DNA of 64,000 nucleotides from DAIDKA01 sp963726995 (GTDB taxonomy: Bacteria; Pseudomonadota; Gammaproteobacteria; Steroidobacterales; Steroidobacteraceae): contig CAVSEP010000006.1 of NCBI GenBank assembly GCA_963726995.1, positions 620,001 to 684,000 on the forward strand, read 5' to 3'. Shown here piece by piece: positions 24,726-34,525 of the stretch. Below the pieces are notes generated by a model. It had not been told where the DNA came from. It saw nothing but the letters and a program-made list of their open reading frames with translations, and ran no database searches. The position numbers and the translations under genes are program-made. Each line of letters opens with the position of its first letter. Positions within the stretch are counted from its first letter, which is position 1.

Positions 24726-25379
24726 GTGGAACCGGGAATCGACGCCGGTGACTTCGGAGCGTGGCTGCTGCAGGCCCGCGCAGTGCTGCGCGGATCGGGC
24801 GGCAGCGTCGTTCCCTGCGGCGAGTGCACCGGCTGCTGCACCTCGTCCTACTCCATCGAAGTGCGCCCGGGGGATGCCGCGGCGCTGGAGCGGATTCCCG
24901 CCAGGGCGCTGCATCGTTCGCGATCTTCCGCCGCCGGCAATTGGACGGTGCGACCGAATCCGGATGGGACCTGTCCGATGCTGAACTGCGGGCAATGCAC
25001 CATCTACGCCCAGCGCCCGCAGACCTGCCTGGACTATGACTGCCGGGTGTTCGCCGCCGCGGGCATCGCCGCGGGCGAGGCGGACAAGGCGGTGATCAAT
25101 CGACGGGTGCAGCAGTGGCGTTTCCGGTTCGCGAGCGAGGCAGACCGCCGGGCGCATGCCGCCATCCAGCAAGCCGCCGCCTTCATTCGCGATGCGCGGG
25201 ACCAGTTCCCGGCCGGCACGGCGCCCCGCAATCCGCTGGGTATTGCGGCGTTGGCGCTGCGGGTGTATCCCCTGTTCCTGTCCGCGCCGGCGCCAGGCGG
25301 CGCGGCGGACATCGCCCGCGCCGTCGTGGCGGCGGCTGCGGCGTTCGACCGGGCCGACAACACGGAAGCCGCTTCATGA
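24726..25379 (+). CDS. YkgJ-type cysteine cluster protein
   Basis: 217 residues starting at GTG 24726. The N-terminal half carries the cluster CGECTGCCTS (about 31-40), CPMLNCGQCTIYAQRPQTCLDYDCR, the zinc or iron-sulfur chelating pattern of YkgJ proteins (UPF0153). The Ala-rich C-terminus is helical. Function unknown; roles in metal binding are assumed. Its stop overlaps the next gene's ATG (ATGA). Confidence 0.85.
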   Translation: MEPGIDAGDFGAWLLQARAVLRGSGGSVVPCGECTGCCTSSYSIEVRPGDAAALERIPARALHRSRSSAAGNWTVRPNPDGTCPMLNCGQCTIYAQRPQTCLDYDCRVFAAAGIAAGEADKAVINRRVQQWRFRFASEADRRAHAAIQQAAAFIRDARDQFPAGTAPRNPLGIAALALRVYPLFLSAPAPGGAADIARAVVAAAAAFDRADNTEAAS

Positions 25380-25855
25380 CCGAGTACACCGGGGGCTGCA
25401 CCTGTCGACAGGTGCGATACCGCCTCACCGACAGGCCGATGTTCATTCACTGCTGTCACTGTCGCTGGTGCCAGCGCGAAACCGGCACGGCATTTGCGTT
25501 GAACGCGCTCATCGAGTCGGACCGGGTGCAGCTTGAGAGTGGCAGCGTGGAAATCATCGACACTCCCTCGAACAGCGGCAAGGGCCAGCGCATTGCACGC
25601 TGCCCGACCTGTCGTATCGCCCTGTGGAGCAACTATGGCGGCAGTGGCGATGTGTTCCGCTTCGTGCGCGTGGGCACCCTGGACGAGCCGGACCGGTGCC
25701 CCCCTGAAGTGCATATCTTCACGCAGTCCAAACAGCCCTGGGTGGTTCTTGCGGCCGGTGTACCGGCTTTCGCCGAGTACTACGAGTCGGCCAGGATCTG
25801 GCCGGCGGATAGTCTGGCGCGGCGCGCCGCGGCCATGGCACGGACCTCAAAGTAG
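25376..25855 (+). CDS. GFA/CENP-V family protein (glutathione-dependent formaldehyde-activating enzyme-like)
   Basis: 159 residues. Zinc-binding cysteines follow the family spacing: GGCTCRQVRY, HCCHCRWCQRETG, and CPTCRIALWSNY. Named family members bind glutathione and formaldehyde, but most homologues are uncharacterised. The start at 25376 overlaps the stop of the YkgJ-like gene, suggesting translational coupling of two small zinc proteins. Confidence 0.9.
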   Translation: MTEYTGGCTCRQVRYRLTDRPMFIHCCHCRWCQRETGTAFALNALIESDRVQLESGSVEIIDTPSNSGKGQRIARCPTCRIALWSNYGGSGDVFRFVRVGTLDEPDRCPPEVHIFTQSKQPWVVLAAGVPAFAEYYESARIWPADSLARRAAAMARTSK

Positions 25856-25866
25856 GACGGCATGTC

Positions 25867-26433
25867 ATGATGATTCCGGACTCGTCCATGGTCGGCGGTA
25901 TCTACTTCATGTCGGAGTGGGCGCTGATCATCTTCAGGCGCGCCAAGTCCGGCGCCGGCGCCAGCAAGGATCGAGGATCCTTCGGCGTGCTGTTCATCGT
26001 GATCTGGATCAGCGTCGCGGTGGCCTACGAGATTCAATTCACCGTGCCCCGGACGGGATGGCCGCCGATTCCCTGGGTCGGTGGTCTGGGCGTCGCCGTC
26101 CTGCTCGTCGGCGGGGCGATTCGCTGGTACTCGATCATCTTTCTTGGCCGCTTCTTCACGGTGAATGTTGCCATCGCTTCCGACCACCAGCTCATCGATT
26201 CAGGCCCTTATCGACGGGTTCGGCATCCGTCATACACCGGCGCGCTGCTGACCTTCCTGGGGCTTGCCATCTGCATGCAGAACTGGGGCTCGCTGCTGGT
26301 CCTGATGACGGGGACCACGGCGGCGTTCCTGTATCGCATGCGCGTTGAGGAGGCGGCGTTGACCGAAGCCTTCGGCGATCGCTATCGGCAGTACATGCAG
26401 CGCACCGCGCGGCTGATACCGGGCGTGTACTAG
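25867..26433 (+). CDS. Isoprenylcysteine carboxyl methyltransferase-like membrane protein
   Basis: 188 residues, about four or five transmembrane segments. The conserved C-terminal cofactor region is present: GPYRRVRHPSYTGALLTFLG and RMRVEEAALTEAFGDRYRQYM. Bacterial ICMT-like proteins methylate small molecules or lipids rather than prenylated proteins; substrate unknown. Ends overlapping the convergent acyltransferase gene by 4 bases. Confidence 0.85.
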   Translation: MMIPDSSMVGGIYFMSEWALIIFRRAKSGAGASKDRGSFGVLFIVIWISVAVAYEIQFTVPRTGWPPIPWVGGLGVAVLLVGGAIRWYSIIFLGRFFTVNVAIASDHQLIDSGPYRRVRHPSYTGALLTFLGLAICMQNWGSLLVLMTGTTAAFLYRMRVEEAALTEAFGDRYRQYMQRTARLIPGVY

Positions 26434-27167
26434 GCGCGTGCCTGCGCGCCCGCGATGTCGGGCACCATGCGGGTGAGCTGGTCCTCGATCCAGTCCTGCG
26501 CTTCGGCGTTGATCTCACGCGGTTCCCGGCCCGCCGCCTGGATGGGCGGACCGATGATCACGCGCACCGTGCCGCGCTTCTTCAGCAGTCCGCGCCGCGG
26601 CCAGAAATACCCGGCGTTATGTGCCACGGGAATGACCAGCTTGCCGGTCTGGGAGGCCAGCAGGGCGCCGCTGACTCCGTAGCGGCGGGTCTGACCGGCC
26701 GGCATGCGCGTGCCTTCCGGGAACATCACGACCCAGTCGCCTTCCTGCAATCGTTGCCGTCCCTGCTCGATGACCTGGCTGACGGCGTTGTGACCGGCGC
26801 CGCGATCGATCGCGATGGCATGCAGCAGGCGGATGCCCCAGCCGACGAAGGGTATCCAGAGCAGTTCGCGCTTGAGTACCCAGACCTGGCGGGGAAACAC
26901 GACGCCGATGGCCAGGGTCTCCCAGGTCGAGGCGTGCTTCCACAGCGCGATGTGATTGCCCTCGGGAATGTGCTCCCGGCCCTCGACCGTGTAGTCCAGG
27001 CGACAGATCCACTTCAGCGCGGTCAGCAGCACCATCGCCCAGACGCGCGCTAGGGCGGCGCGGCGCGGAAAAGGTACGCAGACCGCCATGCACACGAAGA
27101 CCATCGCGTAGAAGAAGGTCCACAGGAACAGGAAGACGGTGAAGATCAGCGAAGCCAGGAGTTGCAT
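26430..27167 (-). CDS. plsC: 1-acyl-sn-glycerol-3-phosphate acyltransferase
   Basis: 245 residues. An N-terminal membrane segment (FTVFLFLWTFFYAMVFVCMA) is followed by the catalytic box KHASTWETLA (an HX4E variant of HX4D seen in this branch of PlsC), then FVGWGIRLLHAIAIDRG, and the substrate box MFPEGTRMPAG. It would make phosphatidic acid from lysophosphatidic acid in the inner membrane. Divergent from glnA. Confidence 0.87.
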   Translation of the reverse strand: MQLLASLIFTVFLFLWTFFYAMVFVCMAVCVPFPRRAALARVWAMVLLTALKWICRLDYTVEGREHIPEGNHIALWKHASTWETLAIGVVFPRQVWVLKRELLWIPFVGWGIRLLHAIAIDRGAGHNAVSQVIEQGRQRLQEGDWVVMFPEGTRMPAGQTRRYGVSGALLASQTGKLVIPVAHNAGYFWPRRGLLKKRGTVRVIIGPPIQAAGREPREINAEAQDWIEDQLTRMVPDIAGAQARA

Positions 27168-27410
27168 GGGGCGCGAAGTATAGCGACGCCGCTGCGGGGT
27201 CCTGCAAGCTAATGATTTTCAGTGGCTTTGCACCGTCGTGCGGCGTCCCGGCCGCACCGAAATCAAGCATTTTCCGCTCCGGCGGACCCGAAGGGGATTG
27301 GCGGTGCCTTTTCTGCACTATTTCAGAGCGTAATCTTTTCAAATCGCCCCGTCGTAGTGCACAATTCAGGTGGGCAGCTCCTAACCCATTGATTCCAGTG
27401 TGCCTCATGT

Positions 27411-27426
27411 TGGCACAGGGGCTGCA
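27411..27426 (+). promoter_or_regulatory. Sigma-54 promoter of glnA
   Basis: TGGCACAGGGGCTGCA matches the RpoN consensus TGGCAC-N5-TTGCA with one change; GG and GC are 12 bases apart, as required. It ends 49 bases before the glnA ATG, which has a GGAGG ribosome binding site. Upstream in the 308-base gap, facing TGCACTA and TAGTGCA (27314-27320 and 27355-27361) and GCACCGTCGTGC (27230-27241) are possible GlnG/NtrC sites, though imperfect. glnL and glnG lie downstream of glnA. Confidence 0.85.
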
Positions 27427-27475
27427 ATGACTTGCCGCTCGATGCGCATCGGGCAATCCCATTTTCGGAGGCGAT

Positions 27476-28885
27476 ATGACACCGACTGATGTACTGAAGC
27501 TAATAAAAGAGAAGGAGGTCAAGTACGCAGATCTCCGGTTCACGGACACCCGCGGCAAGGAGCAGCACGTCTCCATTCCGGCCCGCCTGGTCGACGCGGA
27601 CCTGTTTACCGACGGCAAGATGTTCGACGGTTCCTCGATCGCCGGTTGGAAGGGAATCAACGAGTCCGACATGATCCTGATGCCGGATGCGAACACCGCG
27701 ATCATCGATCCGTTCTTTGAAGACACCACCGTCAACATCCGCTGTGATGTCATCGAGCCCGCCACCATGCAGGGCTATGAGCGCGATCCGCGTTCGACCG
27801 CCCGCCGCGCCGAGGCCTACCTGAAGTCCACCGGTATCGCCGACGGTGCACTGTTCGGCCCCGAAAACGAGTTCTTCATTTTCGACAGCGTGCGCAGCGG
27901 CTCCAGCCTCAACGGCTGCTTCTATGAAATCGACTCGGTCCAGGGTGCCTGGAATTCAGGCAAGGACTACGTCGAGGGCAACAAGGGACATCGTCCGACC
28001 GTCAAGGGCGGCTACTTTCCGGTGCCGCCGATCGACGCCTTCCAGGACATCCGCTCCGCGATGTGCGATGCGCTGGAGGAGATGGGCATGGTGGTCGAAG
28101 TGCACCACCACGAAGTCGCCACCGGCGGCCAGTGCGAAATCGGTGTCGGCCCCGGAGGCCTGGTCAGCAAGGCCGACCAGGTGCAGATCCTCAAATACGC
28201 CGTGCTGAACGTGGCGCACAGCTATGGCAAGACCGCGACCTTCATGCCCAAGCCGCTGGTCGGCGACAACGGCAGCGGCATGCACGTGCACCAGTCCCTG
28301 CAGAAGGACGGCAAGGCGCTGTTCGCCGGCGACAAGTACGGCGGCCTCTCGGAGCTGGCGCTGTACTACATCGGCGGCATCATCAAGCACGCGAAGGCGA
28401 TCAATGCGATCACCAACGCCGCCACCAACAGCTACAAGCGCCTGGTGCCCGGCTTCGAGGCTCCCGTGATGCTGGCGTACTCCGCCCGCAACCGCTCCGC
28501 CTCGATCCGTATTCCCTGGGTTTCGAATCCCAAGGCGCGGCGCATCGAAGTGCGCTTCCCGGACTCGACCGCGAATCCGTACTTCGCCTTCGCGGCCATG
28601 ATGATGGCCGGTCTCGACGGTATCCAGAACAAGATCCATCCCGGCGATCCGGCCGACAAGGATCTGTACGACCTGGAGCCCGAGGAGGCCGCGCACATTC
28701 CGACCGTGTGCCATTCCCTGGACATGGCCCTCGAGCACCTGGACAAGGACCGTGAGTTCCTGACCCGCGGCGGAGTGTTCACCAACGACCTGCTCGATGC
28801 CTACATCGCCCTGAAGATGCAGGAAGTGACCCGGCTGCGCATGTCCACGCATCCGGTGGAGCTGGAGCTGTACTACAGCTGTTGA
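27476..28885 (+). CDS. glnA: Glutamine synthetase type I
   Basis: ATP-dependent amination of glutamate to glutamine, the main ammonia-assimilating enzyme. 469 residues, the normal size for GSI. Visible: the N-terminal FTDTRGKEQHVSIP, MFDGSSIAGWKGI, GPENEFFIFD, the ATP-binding KPLVGDNGSGMHVHQS, the loop NPYFAFAAMMMAGLDGI, and the C-terminal LDAYIALKMQEV. The adenylylation-type region near residue 397 (DLYDLEPEE) is of the GlnE-regulated kind. Expressed from a sigma-54 promoter, with glnLG nearby. Confidence 0.98.
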   Translation: MTPTDVLKLIKEKEVKYADLRFTDTRGKEQHVSIPARLVDADLFTDGKMFDGSSIAGWKGINESDMILMPDANTAIIDPFFEDTTVNIRCDVIEPATMQGYERDPRSTARRAEAYLKSTGIADGALFGPENEFFIFDSVRSGSSLNGCFYEIDSVQGAWNSGKDYVEGNKGHRPTVKGGYFPVPPIDAFQDIRSAMCDALEEMGMVVEVHHHEVATGGQCEIGVGPGGLVSKADQVQILKYAVLNVAHSYGKTATFMPKPLVGDNGSGMHVHQSLQKDGKALFAGDKYGGLSELALYYIGGIIKHAKAINAITNAATNSYKRLVPGFEAPVMLAYSARNRSASIRIPWVSNPKARRIEVRFPDSTANPYFAFAAMMMAGLDGIQNKIHPGDPADKDLYDLEPEEAAHIPTVCHSLDMALEHLDKDREFLTRGGVFTNDLLDAYIALKMQEVTRLRMSTHPVELELYYSC

Positions 28886-28933
28886 TGACGGTGGCAGTCT
28901 TCGAAAATGCACAGCAGAACTGTTACAACCCTG

Positions 28934-28956
28934 CCCCCCCGCTGACCGCGGGGGGG
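28934..28956 (+). terminator. GC-rich hairpin after glnA
   Basis: CCCCCCCGC and GCGGGGGGG form a perfect 9-base stem with a 5-base loop (TGACC), 49 bases after the glnA stop. The T-run (TTTTT) comes about 16 bases later, so it is either a terminator or an RNA-stabilising hairpin. Confidence 0.6.
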
Positions 28957-29011
28957 TACGGTTGCGGGCAATTTTTGTCCTCAGGCCCGGTCGGGGCTAT
29001 GCTGCGGGTGT

Positions 29012-29595
29012 ATGCGGGGACTGCCATTACTGTTGTTGCTGGGCTTGAGCGCCAGCGCCTCGTCCGCCACGGTCTACAAATGGGTGGACGACAATGGCGT
29101 GACCCATTTCAGCGATCAGCCCAATCCGAAGGCGGAGAAGCTGACCGTTCCCGGTGCGCAGTCCTACGGTTCCAAGGATGCCACCATCGCAGCGCCCCCG
29201 GCGGCGCCCCCCCCGGCCCCCGCGGCCGCGCCGGTCTGCGTGATCGACACGCCGGCGGCCGGCCAGGTATTCCTGGACACCACCTCCGTCAGCGGACACG
29301 TCACGTTGGCCAATGCCGGCCACGACGGTTCCCAGGCCACGCTGCGCCTGGACGGCCAGGATGTTTCCGCGCTGCTGGGGCCCAGCGGCAGTTTCGCGCT
29401 CAGCCAGGTGGATCGCGGCGAGCACACCCTGAGCCTGCAGGTGACCGACGCCCGCGGGGAGGTGACCTGCCAGGCCGCGGCGGTGACCTTCTCCGTCCGG
29501 CAACGCAGTGTCGTGGGCCCATCCGGTGTGCCCACTGCTCCCCTGCTCCCACTGCTCCCATGGCGCCCGGCGTCGGCCGTCGCCCCAATTCCTGA
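29012..29595 (+). CDS. DUF4124-domain exported protein, frame disrupted near 29543
   Basis: The N-terminus is a short signal peptide (LPLLLLLGLSASASSA) and a DUF4124 domain, VYKWVDDNGVTHFSDQP. A Pro/Ala linker and an Ig-like beta domain follow (DTPAAGQVFLDTTSVSG, ATLRLDGQDVS, GEHTLSLQVTDARGEV). Near 29543 the repeated CCCACTGCT units (PTAPTAP) lose one A. The frame as sequenced would run 200 bases into glnL, but adding the base gives TAPMAPGVGRRPNS and a stop at 29595. DUF4124 genes commonly sit between glnA and glnL in gammaproteobacteria; function unknown. Confidence 0.82.
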
Positions 29596-29646
29596 CCGCT
29601 GCGGTTCGGGAGTCCGTCGGTACAGGCCCGGGCATCGAGGTGCGCC

Positions 29647-30731
29647 GTGGCTTCTGAGCATTCCCTGCCGTCACCGCTGTCGCATTTCGATTCGGCGGAT
29701 CTGCTCAATGCCCTGTCCACCGGCATCATTCTGCTGGACGCGCAGCTGTGCCCGATCTACGCCAACATGGCCGCGCAGGATCTGCTGGCCATCAGCCTCA
29801 ATCAAAGTCGCGGTCGACCCTTTGGCGATCACCTGCTGGAAAGCAACGGCCTGATCCCGATCCTGCGCCGCTCCATCGAGACCGGCGAGGCCTTCGCGGA
29901 TCGGGAACTGGTCCTGAACCTGAAGTCGACGCCGCGCGAGCCGCGCATCGTGGATGTCACCATCACGCCGCTGGCCGGCGAGGTCACCGGCACGCATCTG
30001 CTGCTGGAGCTCACGGATACCACGGCGCGGCAGCGGATCTCCCGCGAGAACGAAATGCTGGTGCGCCTGGACAGCAGCCGCATGATGCTCCGGCAGCTTG
30101 CCCACGAGATCAAGAATCCCCTGGGTGGGCTGCGCGGCGCGGCGCAGCTGCTGGAGCGGGAGCTGCCGAACGAGAATCTCAAGGAATACACCACCGTCAT
30201 CATTTCCGAGGCGGACCGGTTGAGTGCGCTGGTCGCCTCGATGACGGGGCCGAATCGGCCCATGCAGAAGACGCCGCTGAACATCCATGAGCTGTGCGAG
30301 CACGTGTATCACCTGCTGCGGGGCGAGGCGCCGGCCGGCGTGACCATCGACCGCGACTACGACCCCAGTCTGCCCAGCGCCAGTTTCGATCGCAATCAGC
30401 TGATCCAGGCCCTGTTGAACGTGGCACGCAATGCCATGCAGGCCGTGGGCGAGCAGGGCCACATCACCTTTCGCACCCGCGCCTTCTCCAATATCAGCAT
30501 CGCGGGCCGTCGCCACCGCCTCGCGGCGGGAGTGCAGATCGAAGATGATGGACCGGGAGTGCCGGCGGCGCTGCGCGCCAGCATTTTCTATCCGCTGGTG
30601 ACCGGCAGGTCCACGGGGACGGGGCTGGGACTGGCGGTGGCCCAGGATCTGGTGACCCGGCATGGAGGCCTTATCGAATTTGAGAGTGAACCCGGTCGGA
30701 CCGTGTTCAAGCTGATGTTGCCTCTTGAGGA

Positions 30732-30741
<10 letters not shown>
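29647..30741 (+). CDS. glnL: Nitrogen regulation sensor kinase NtrB
   Basis: 364 residues from GTG 29647. A PAS domain (ILLDAQLCPIYANMAAQDLL) is followed by the H-box QLAHEIKNPLGGLRGAAQLLERE with the phosphorylated His, and by ATP-binding motifs N (ARNAMQA), G1 (EDDGPGVP) and G2 (GTGLGLAVAQDLV). NtrB phosphorylates GlnG under nitrogen limitation and dephosphorylates it when bound by PII. It has no transmembrane segment, as expected. It overlaps glnG by 10 bases. Confidence 0.95.
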
Positions 30742-32141
<1,400 letters not shown>

Positions 32142-32173
32142 GGGCGGCCGTTCCGTGAGAAAATCGGCAGCGC

Positions 32174-33277
32174 ATGCCGAACCTCGATCAATTCTGGAAG
32201 CGCGAGCTGCTGTGGAATAGCGTCGGCGCCTGGGCCGTCGCGCTGGCCGTCTTCCTGGTGGTGTTCATCGGCCTGCTGGCGTTGCGGCAGATCGGCCGTT
32301 CGCGTCGCCGCAAATGGCGCGAGTCGGGCCGGCCGCTGCCGGTGGCGCTGGACCTGACCGCGCAGCTGATCGAGAAGACCACCGCGCTGTTCATCTGGGG
32401 CGTGGCGCTGTACAGCGCCCTGGAACAGCTGGAGTTTCCGCCGGGCATCCATCTCGCGCACCGCATCGACCACGGCGTCGACGTGCTCATTACGCTGGTG
32501 TTCTGGTACCAGGCCGCGCGCTGGGCCACCGCCGCCCTGCGCTATGCCATCGAGCAGCGCCGCCGCAGCCCGCAGGGCCATGACGCCGCGGTGGCCGGCT
32601 CGATGGAGATCATCGTGTTCGTGGCCGGCGCTCTGATCTGGGCGCTGGCGCTGCTGCTGGCGCTCGACAACCTGGGAGTCGCCATCAGGCCCCTGCTGGC
32701 GGGCCTGGGCATAGGCGGCATCGCGGTGGCCCTGGCGGTACAGGCCGTGCTGGGCGACCTGCTGGCCTCCATATCGATCGCGATGGACAAGCCCTTCGTC
32801 ATCGGCGATCTGCTGACCGTCGACACCCTGACCGGCACGGTGGAGTACATCGGTGTGAAGAGCACCAGAATCCGCAGCATCAGCGGCGAGCAGATCGTGA
32901 TCTCGAATGCCGACATCACCAAATCCCGGATCCGCAATTTCGGACGCATGAGCGAACGGCGGGTCGCGTTCGAGATTCCGGTGTTCCATGACACGCCCAC
33001 GGCGGTGCTGCGCGCCCTGCCGGATGCGGTCCGCGCCGTCGTCGAGTCTTCACCGCGCGCCCGTTTCGAGCGCTGCAGCCTGCTGGCGCTGACCGAGACC
33101 GCCCTGCGTTACGAGGTGGTCTACTACGTGCGCTCACCGCAGCAGCTGGTCTACGCCGAGGTGCAGCACGGCATCCTGATCGCGCTCATGGAGAAGTTCC
33201 GGGAACTGGGCCTGCAGTTCCCGACGCCGGCGCAGGTGCCGCTGCCGACCAAGGCGGCCCTGCCGACGCCCTCATAG
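32174..33277 (+). CDS. MscS-family mechanosensitive channel
   Basis: 367 residues with four or five transmembrane helices. The pore helix and following beta domain are the conserved MscS part: LLAGLGIGGIAVALAVQAVLGD, SISIAMDKPFVIGDLLTV, GTVEYIGVKSTRIRS and GEQIVISNADI. Such channels release solutes on hypo-osmotic shock. It starts 33 bases after glnG. The pore motif has the small-residue pattern but lacks the exact E. coli MscS sequence, so gating may differ. Confidence 0.9.
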   Translation: MPNLDQFWKRELLWNSVGAWAVALAVFLVVFIGLLALRQIGRSRRRKWRESGRPLPVALDLTAQLIEKTTALFIWGVALYSALEQLEFPPGIHLAHRIDHGVDVLITLVFWYQAARWATAALRYAIEQRRRSPQGHDAAVAGSMEIIVFVAGALIWALALLLALDNLGVAIRPLLAGLGIGGIAVALAVQAVLGDLLASISIAMDKPFVIGDLLTVDTLTGTVEYIGVKSTRIRSISGEQIVISNADITKSRIRNFGRMSERRVAFEIPVFHDTPTAVLRALPDAVRAVVESSPRARFERCSLLALTETALRYEVVYYVRSPQQLVYAEVQHGILIALMEKFRELGLQFPTPAQVPLPTKAALPTPS

Positions 33278-33282
33278 GGCTG

Positions 33283-33335
33283 TCAAGCATGCTTTACTTC
33301 CTGCGCCCGCGGCGGTAAGGTAAAGCAAGCTTTAC
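33283..33335 (+). promoter_or_regulatory. Palindromic operator candidate upstream of membrane protein/XRE pair
   Basis: GTAAAGC-AA-GCTTTAC (33320-33335) is a perfect 7-base inverted repeat just before the ribosome binding site, and CAAGCATGCTTTAC (33283-33296) shares the same GCTTTAC half-site about 37 bases upstream. The downstream pair encodes a small XRE-type repressor, so autoregulation at these repeats is a natural inference. Confidence 0.55.
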
Positions 33336-33347
33336 AGGCAGGTGGCC

Positions 33348-33752
33348 ATGGACGATACCCCGCTCCGCATCACGCGCATCTACACCCGACCCGCGATCGG
33401 CGTGGTGTTCAGTATCTGGACCTACCTGTGCACGCTGTATGTCGCGACCGTGGCCCCACGGGTGCTGGCGGCAGGGGGCACCCGGGAATTCGTGGTGATG
33501 GCATTGCCGCTGCTCACGTTGCTGCTGGTCGTGGGCATCATCTTCTTCGTGTATCGCGCCAGTGACGAGTACATCCGGCAGCGCATCCTCAAGGCCGTCG
33601 CGCTGACGGCGCTCATCCTGGCCTTCAGCACCACGACGTACTTCTGCCTGGAGCGGCTGGGATTTCCCCAGCTATCGATGATCGTGGTCAACCTGTACGG
33701 CTGGTCGGTGTTCAGCGTGCTGCTGCTGTGGGTGTTGTCCCGCGCCCGATGA
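33348..33752 (+). CDS. Four-helix membrane protein of unknown function
   Basis: 134 residues from ATG 33348 (an in-frame GTG at 33342 has no room for a ribosome binding site). Four hydrophobic segments are visible, for example GVVFSIWTYLCTLYVATVAP, FVVMALPLLTLLLVVGIIFFVY and SVFSVLLLWVLS. It overlaps the XRE regulator gene (ATGA). Membrane protein and XRE pairs of this kind are common; the role is not known. Confidence 0.7.
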   Translation: MDDTPLRITRIYTRPAIGVVFSIWTYLCTLYVATVAPRVLAAGGTREFVVMALPLLTLLLVVGIIFFVYRASDEYIRQRILKAVALTALILAFSTTTYFCLERLGFPQLSMIVVNLYGWSVFSVLLLWVLSRAR

Positions 33753-33988
33753 AGAACATCCTCCCCGAACTGCGATCGCAACGCGGCTGGACGCAGGGCG
33801 ATCTGGCCGCGCGACTCTCGGTCTCGCGGCAGACCGTGAATGCGGTGGAGACCGGTCGCTACGAACCCAGTCTCTCCCTGGCCTTCGCCATCGGCGCGCT
33901 GTTCGCGCTGCCCATCGAAACCATCTTCCAGGGACAGCGCCGGCCCCGCCGGTTCGCGTCGTCCGGGTCCGAAGTCGATTCTTCCTGA
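33749..33988 (+). CDS. Small XRE-family transcriptional regulator
   Basis: 79 residues from ATG 33749. A single helix-turn-helix of the Cro/CI type: LRSQRGWTQGDLAARLSVSRQTVNAVETGRYEPSLSLA in shortened form, with a short basic tail. It resembles YozG-like regulators that are paired with membrane proteins. It is translationally coupled to the upstream membrane gene, and the inverted repeats at 33283-33335 are likely operator sites. Confidence 0.9.
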   Translation: MKNILPELRSQRGWTQGDLAARLSVSRQTVNAVETGRYEPSLSLAFAIGALFALPIETIFQGQRRPRRFASSGSEVDSS

Positions 33989-34049
33989 TTGATTCTCTAA
34001 TAAACCATTAATTGAGCTTTCCGGCTCTATAGTCTCATCAGCGATTTAA

Positions 34050-34520
34050 ATGGCCATGTTTCACGTCATCCTCTACCGTCCGGAAATTCCGCCCAACACC
34101 GGCAATGTCATCCGCCTGTGCGCCAACAGCGGCTGCATGCTGCACCTGATTCGGCCGCTGGGATTCGAGCTGGACGAAAAGTCGGTGCAGCGCGCCGGCA
34201 TGGACTATGCGGAAATCGCCGACGTGAAGGTCCATGAAGATCTGGATGAGTGTCTGCAATTGATTGGCGCGGCAAGGCTGTTCGCCATCGAGACCGGATC
34301 GCCCAGGACCTATGCGCAGCAGCAGTTCCAGAGTGGCGATGCGCTGCTGTTCGGCTCCGAGTCCAGCGGGCTGCCGGCGAGCGTCCTGGAGAGAGTCGGG
34401 CGGGCGAACACCCTGAGCATCCCGATGCGCCCGGGCAACCGCAGCTTGAACCTCAATAACGCCGTCGCGCTGGTGGTCTTTGAGGCGTGGCGCCAGCTCG
34501 GTTTCCCGATGCCGCCCTGA
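34050..34520 (+). CDS. trmL: tRNA (cytidine/uridine-34-2'-O)-methyltransferase
   Basis: SPOUT-class enzyme that 2'-O-methylates the wobble base of tRNA-Leu. 156 residues, slightly above E. coli TrmL. Family motifs: LYRPEIPPNTGNVIRLCANSG, the trefoil-knot segments LLFGSESSGLP and IPMRPGNRSLNLNNAVALVVFEAWRQ. Start may be the ATG at 34056 (MFHVIL). It converges with gpsA; in E. coli it is also a near neighbour of gpsA and secB. Confidence 0.95.
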   Translation: MAMFHVILYRPEIPPNTGNVIRLCANSGCMLHLIRPLGFELDEKSVQRAGMDYAEIADVKVHEDLDECLQLIGAARLFAIETGSPRTYAQQQFQSGDALLFGSESSGLPASVLERVGRANTLSIPMRPGNRSLNLNNAVALVVFEAWRQLGFPMPP

Positions 34521-34525
34521 GGCGG

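Noticed and set aside
28882..29595. A 237-residue forward frame after glnA
   Set aside because: Most of it is the shifted reading of the DUF4124 gene; only its last about 20 codons are likely to be used, after the indel at 29543.
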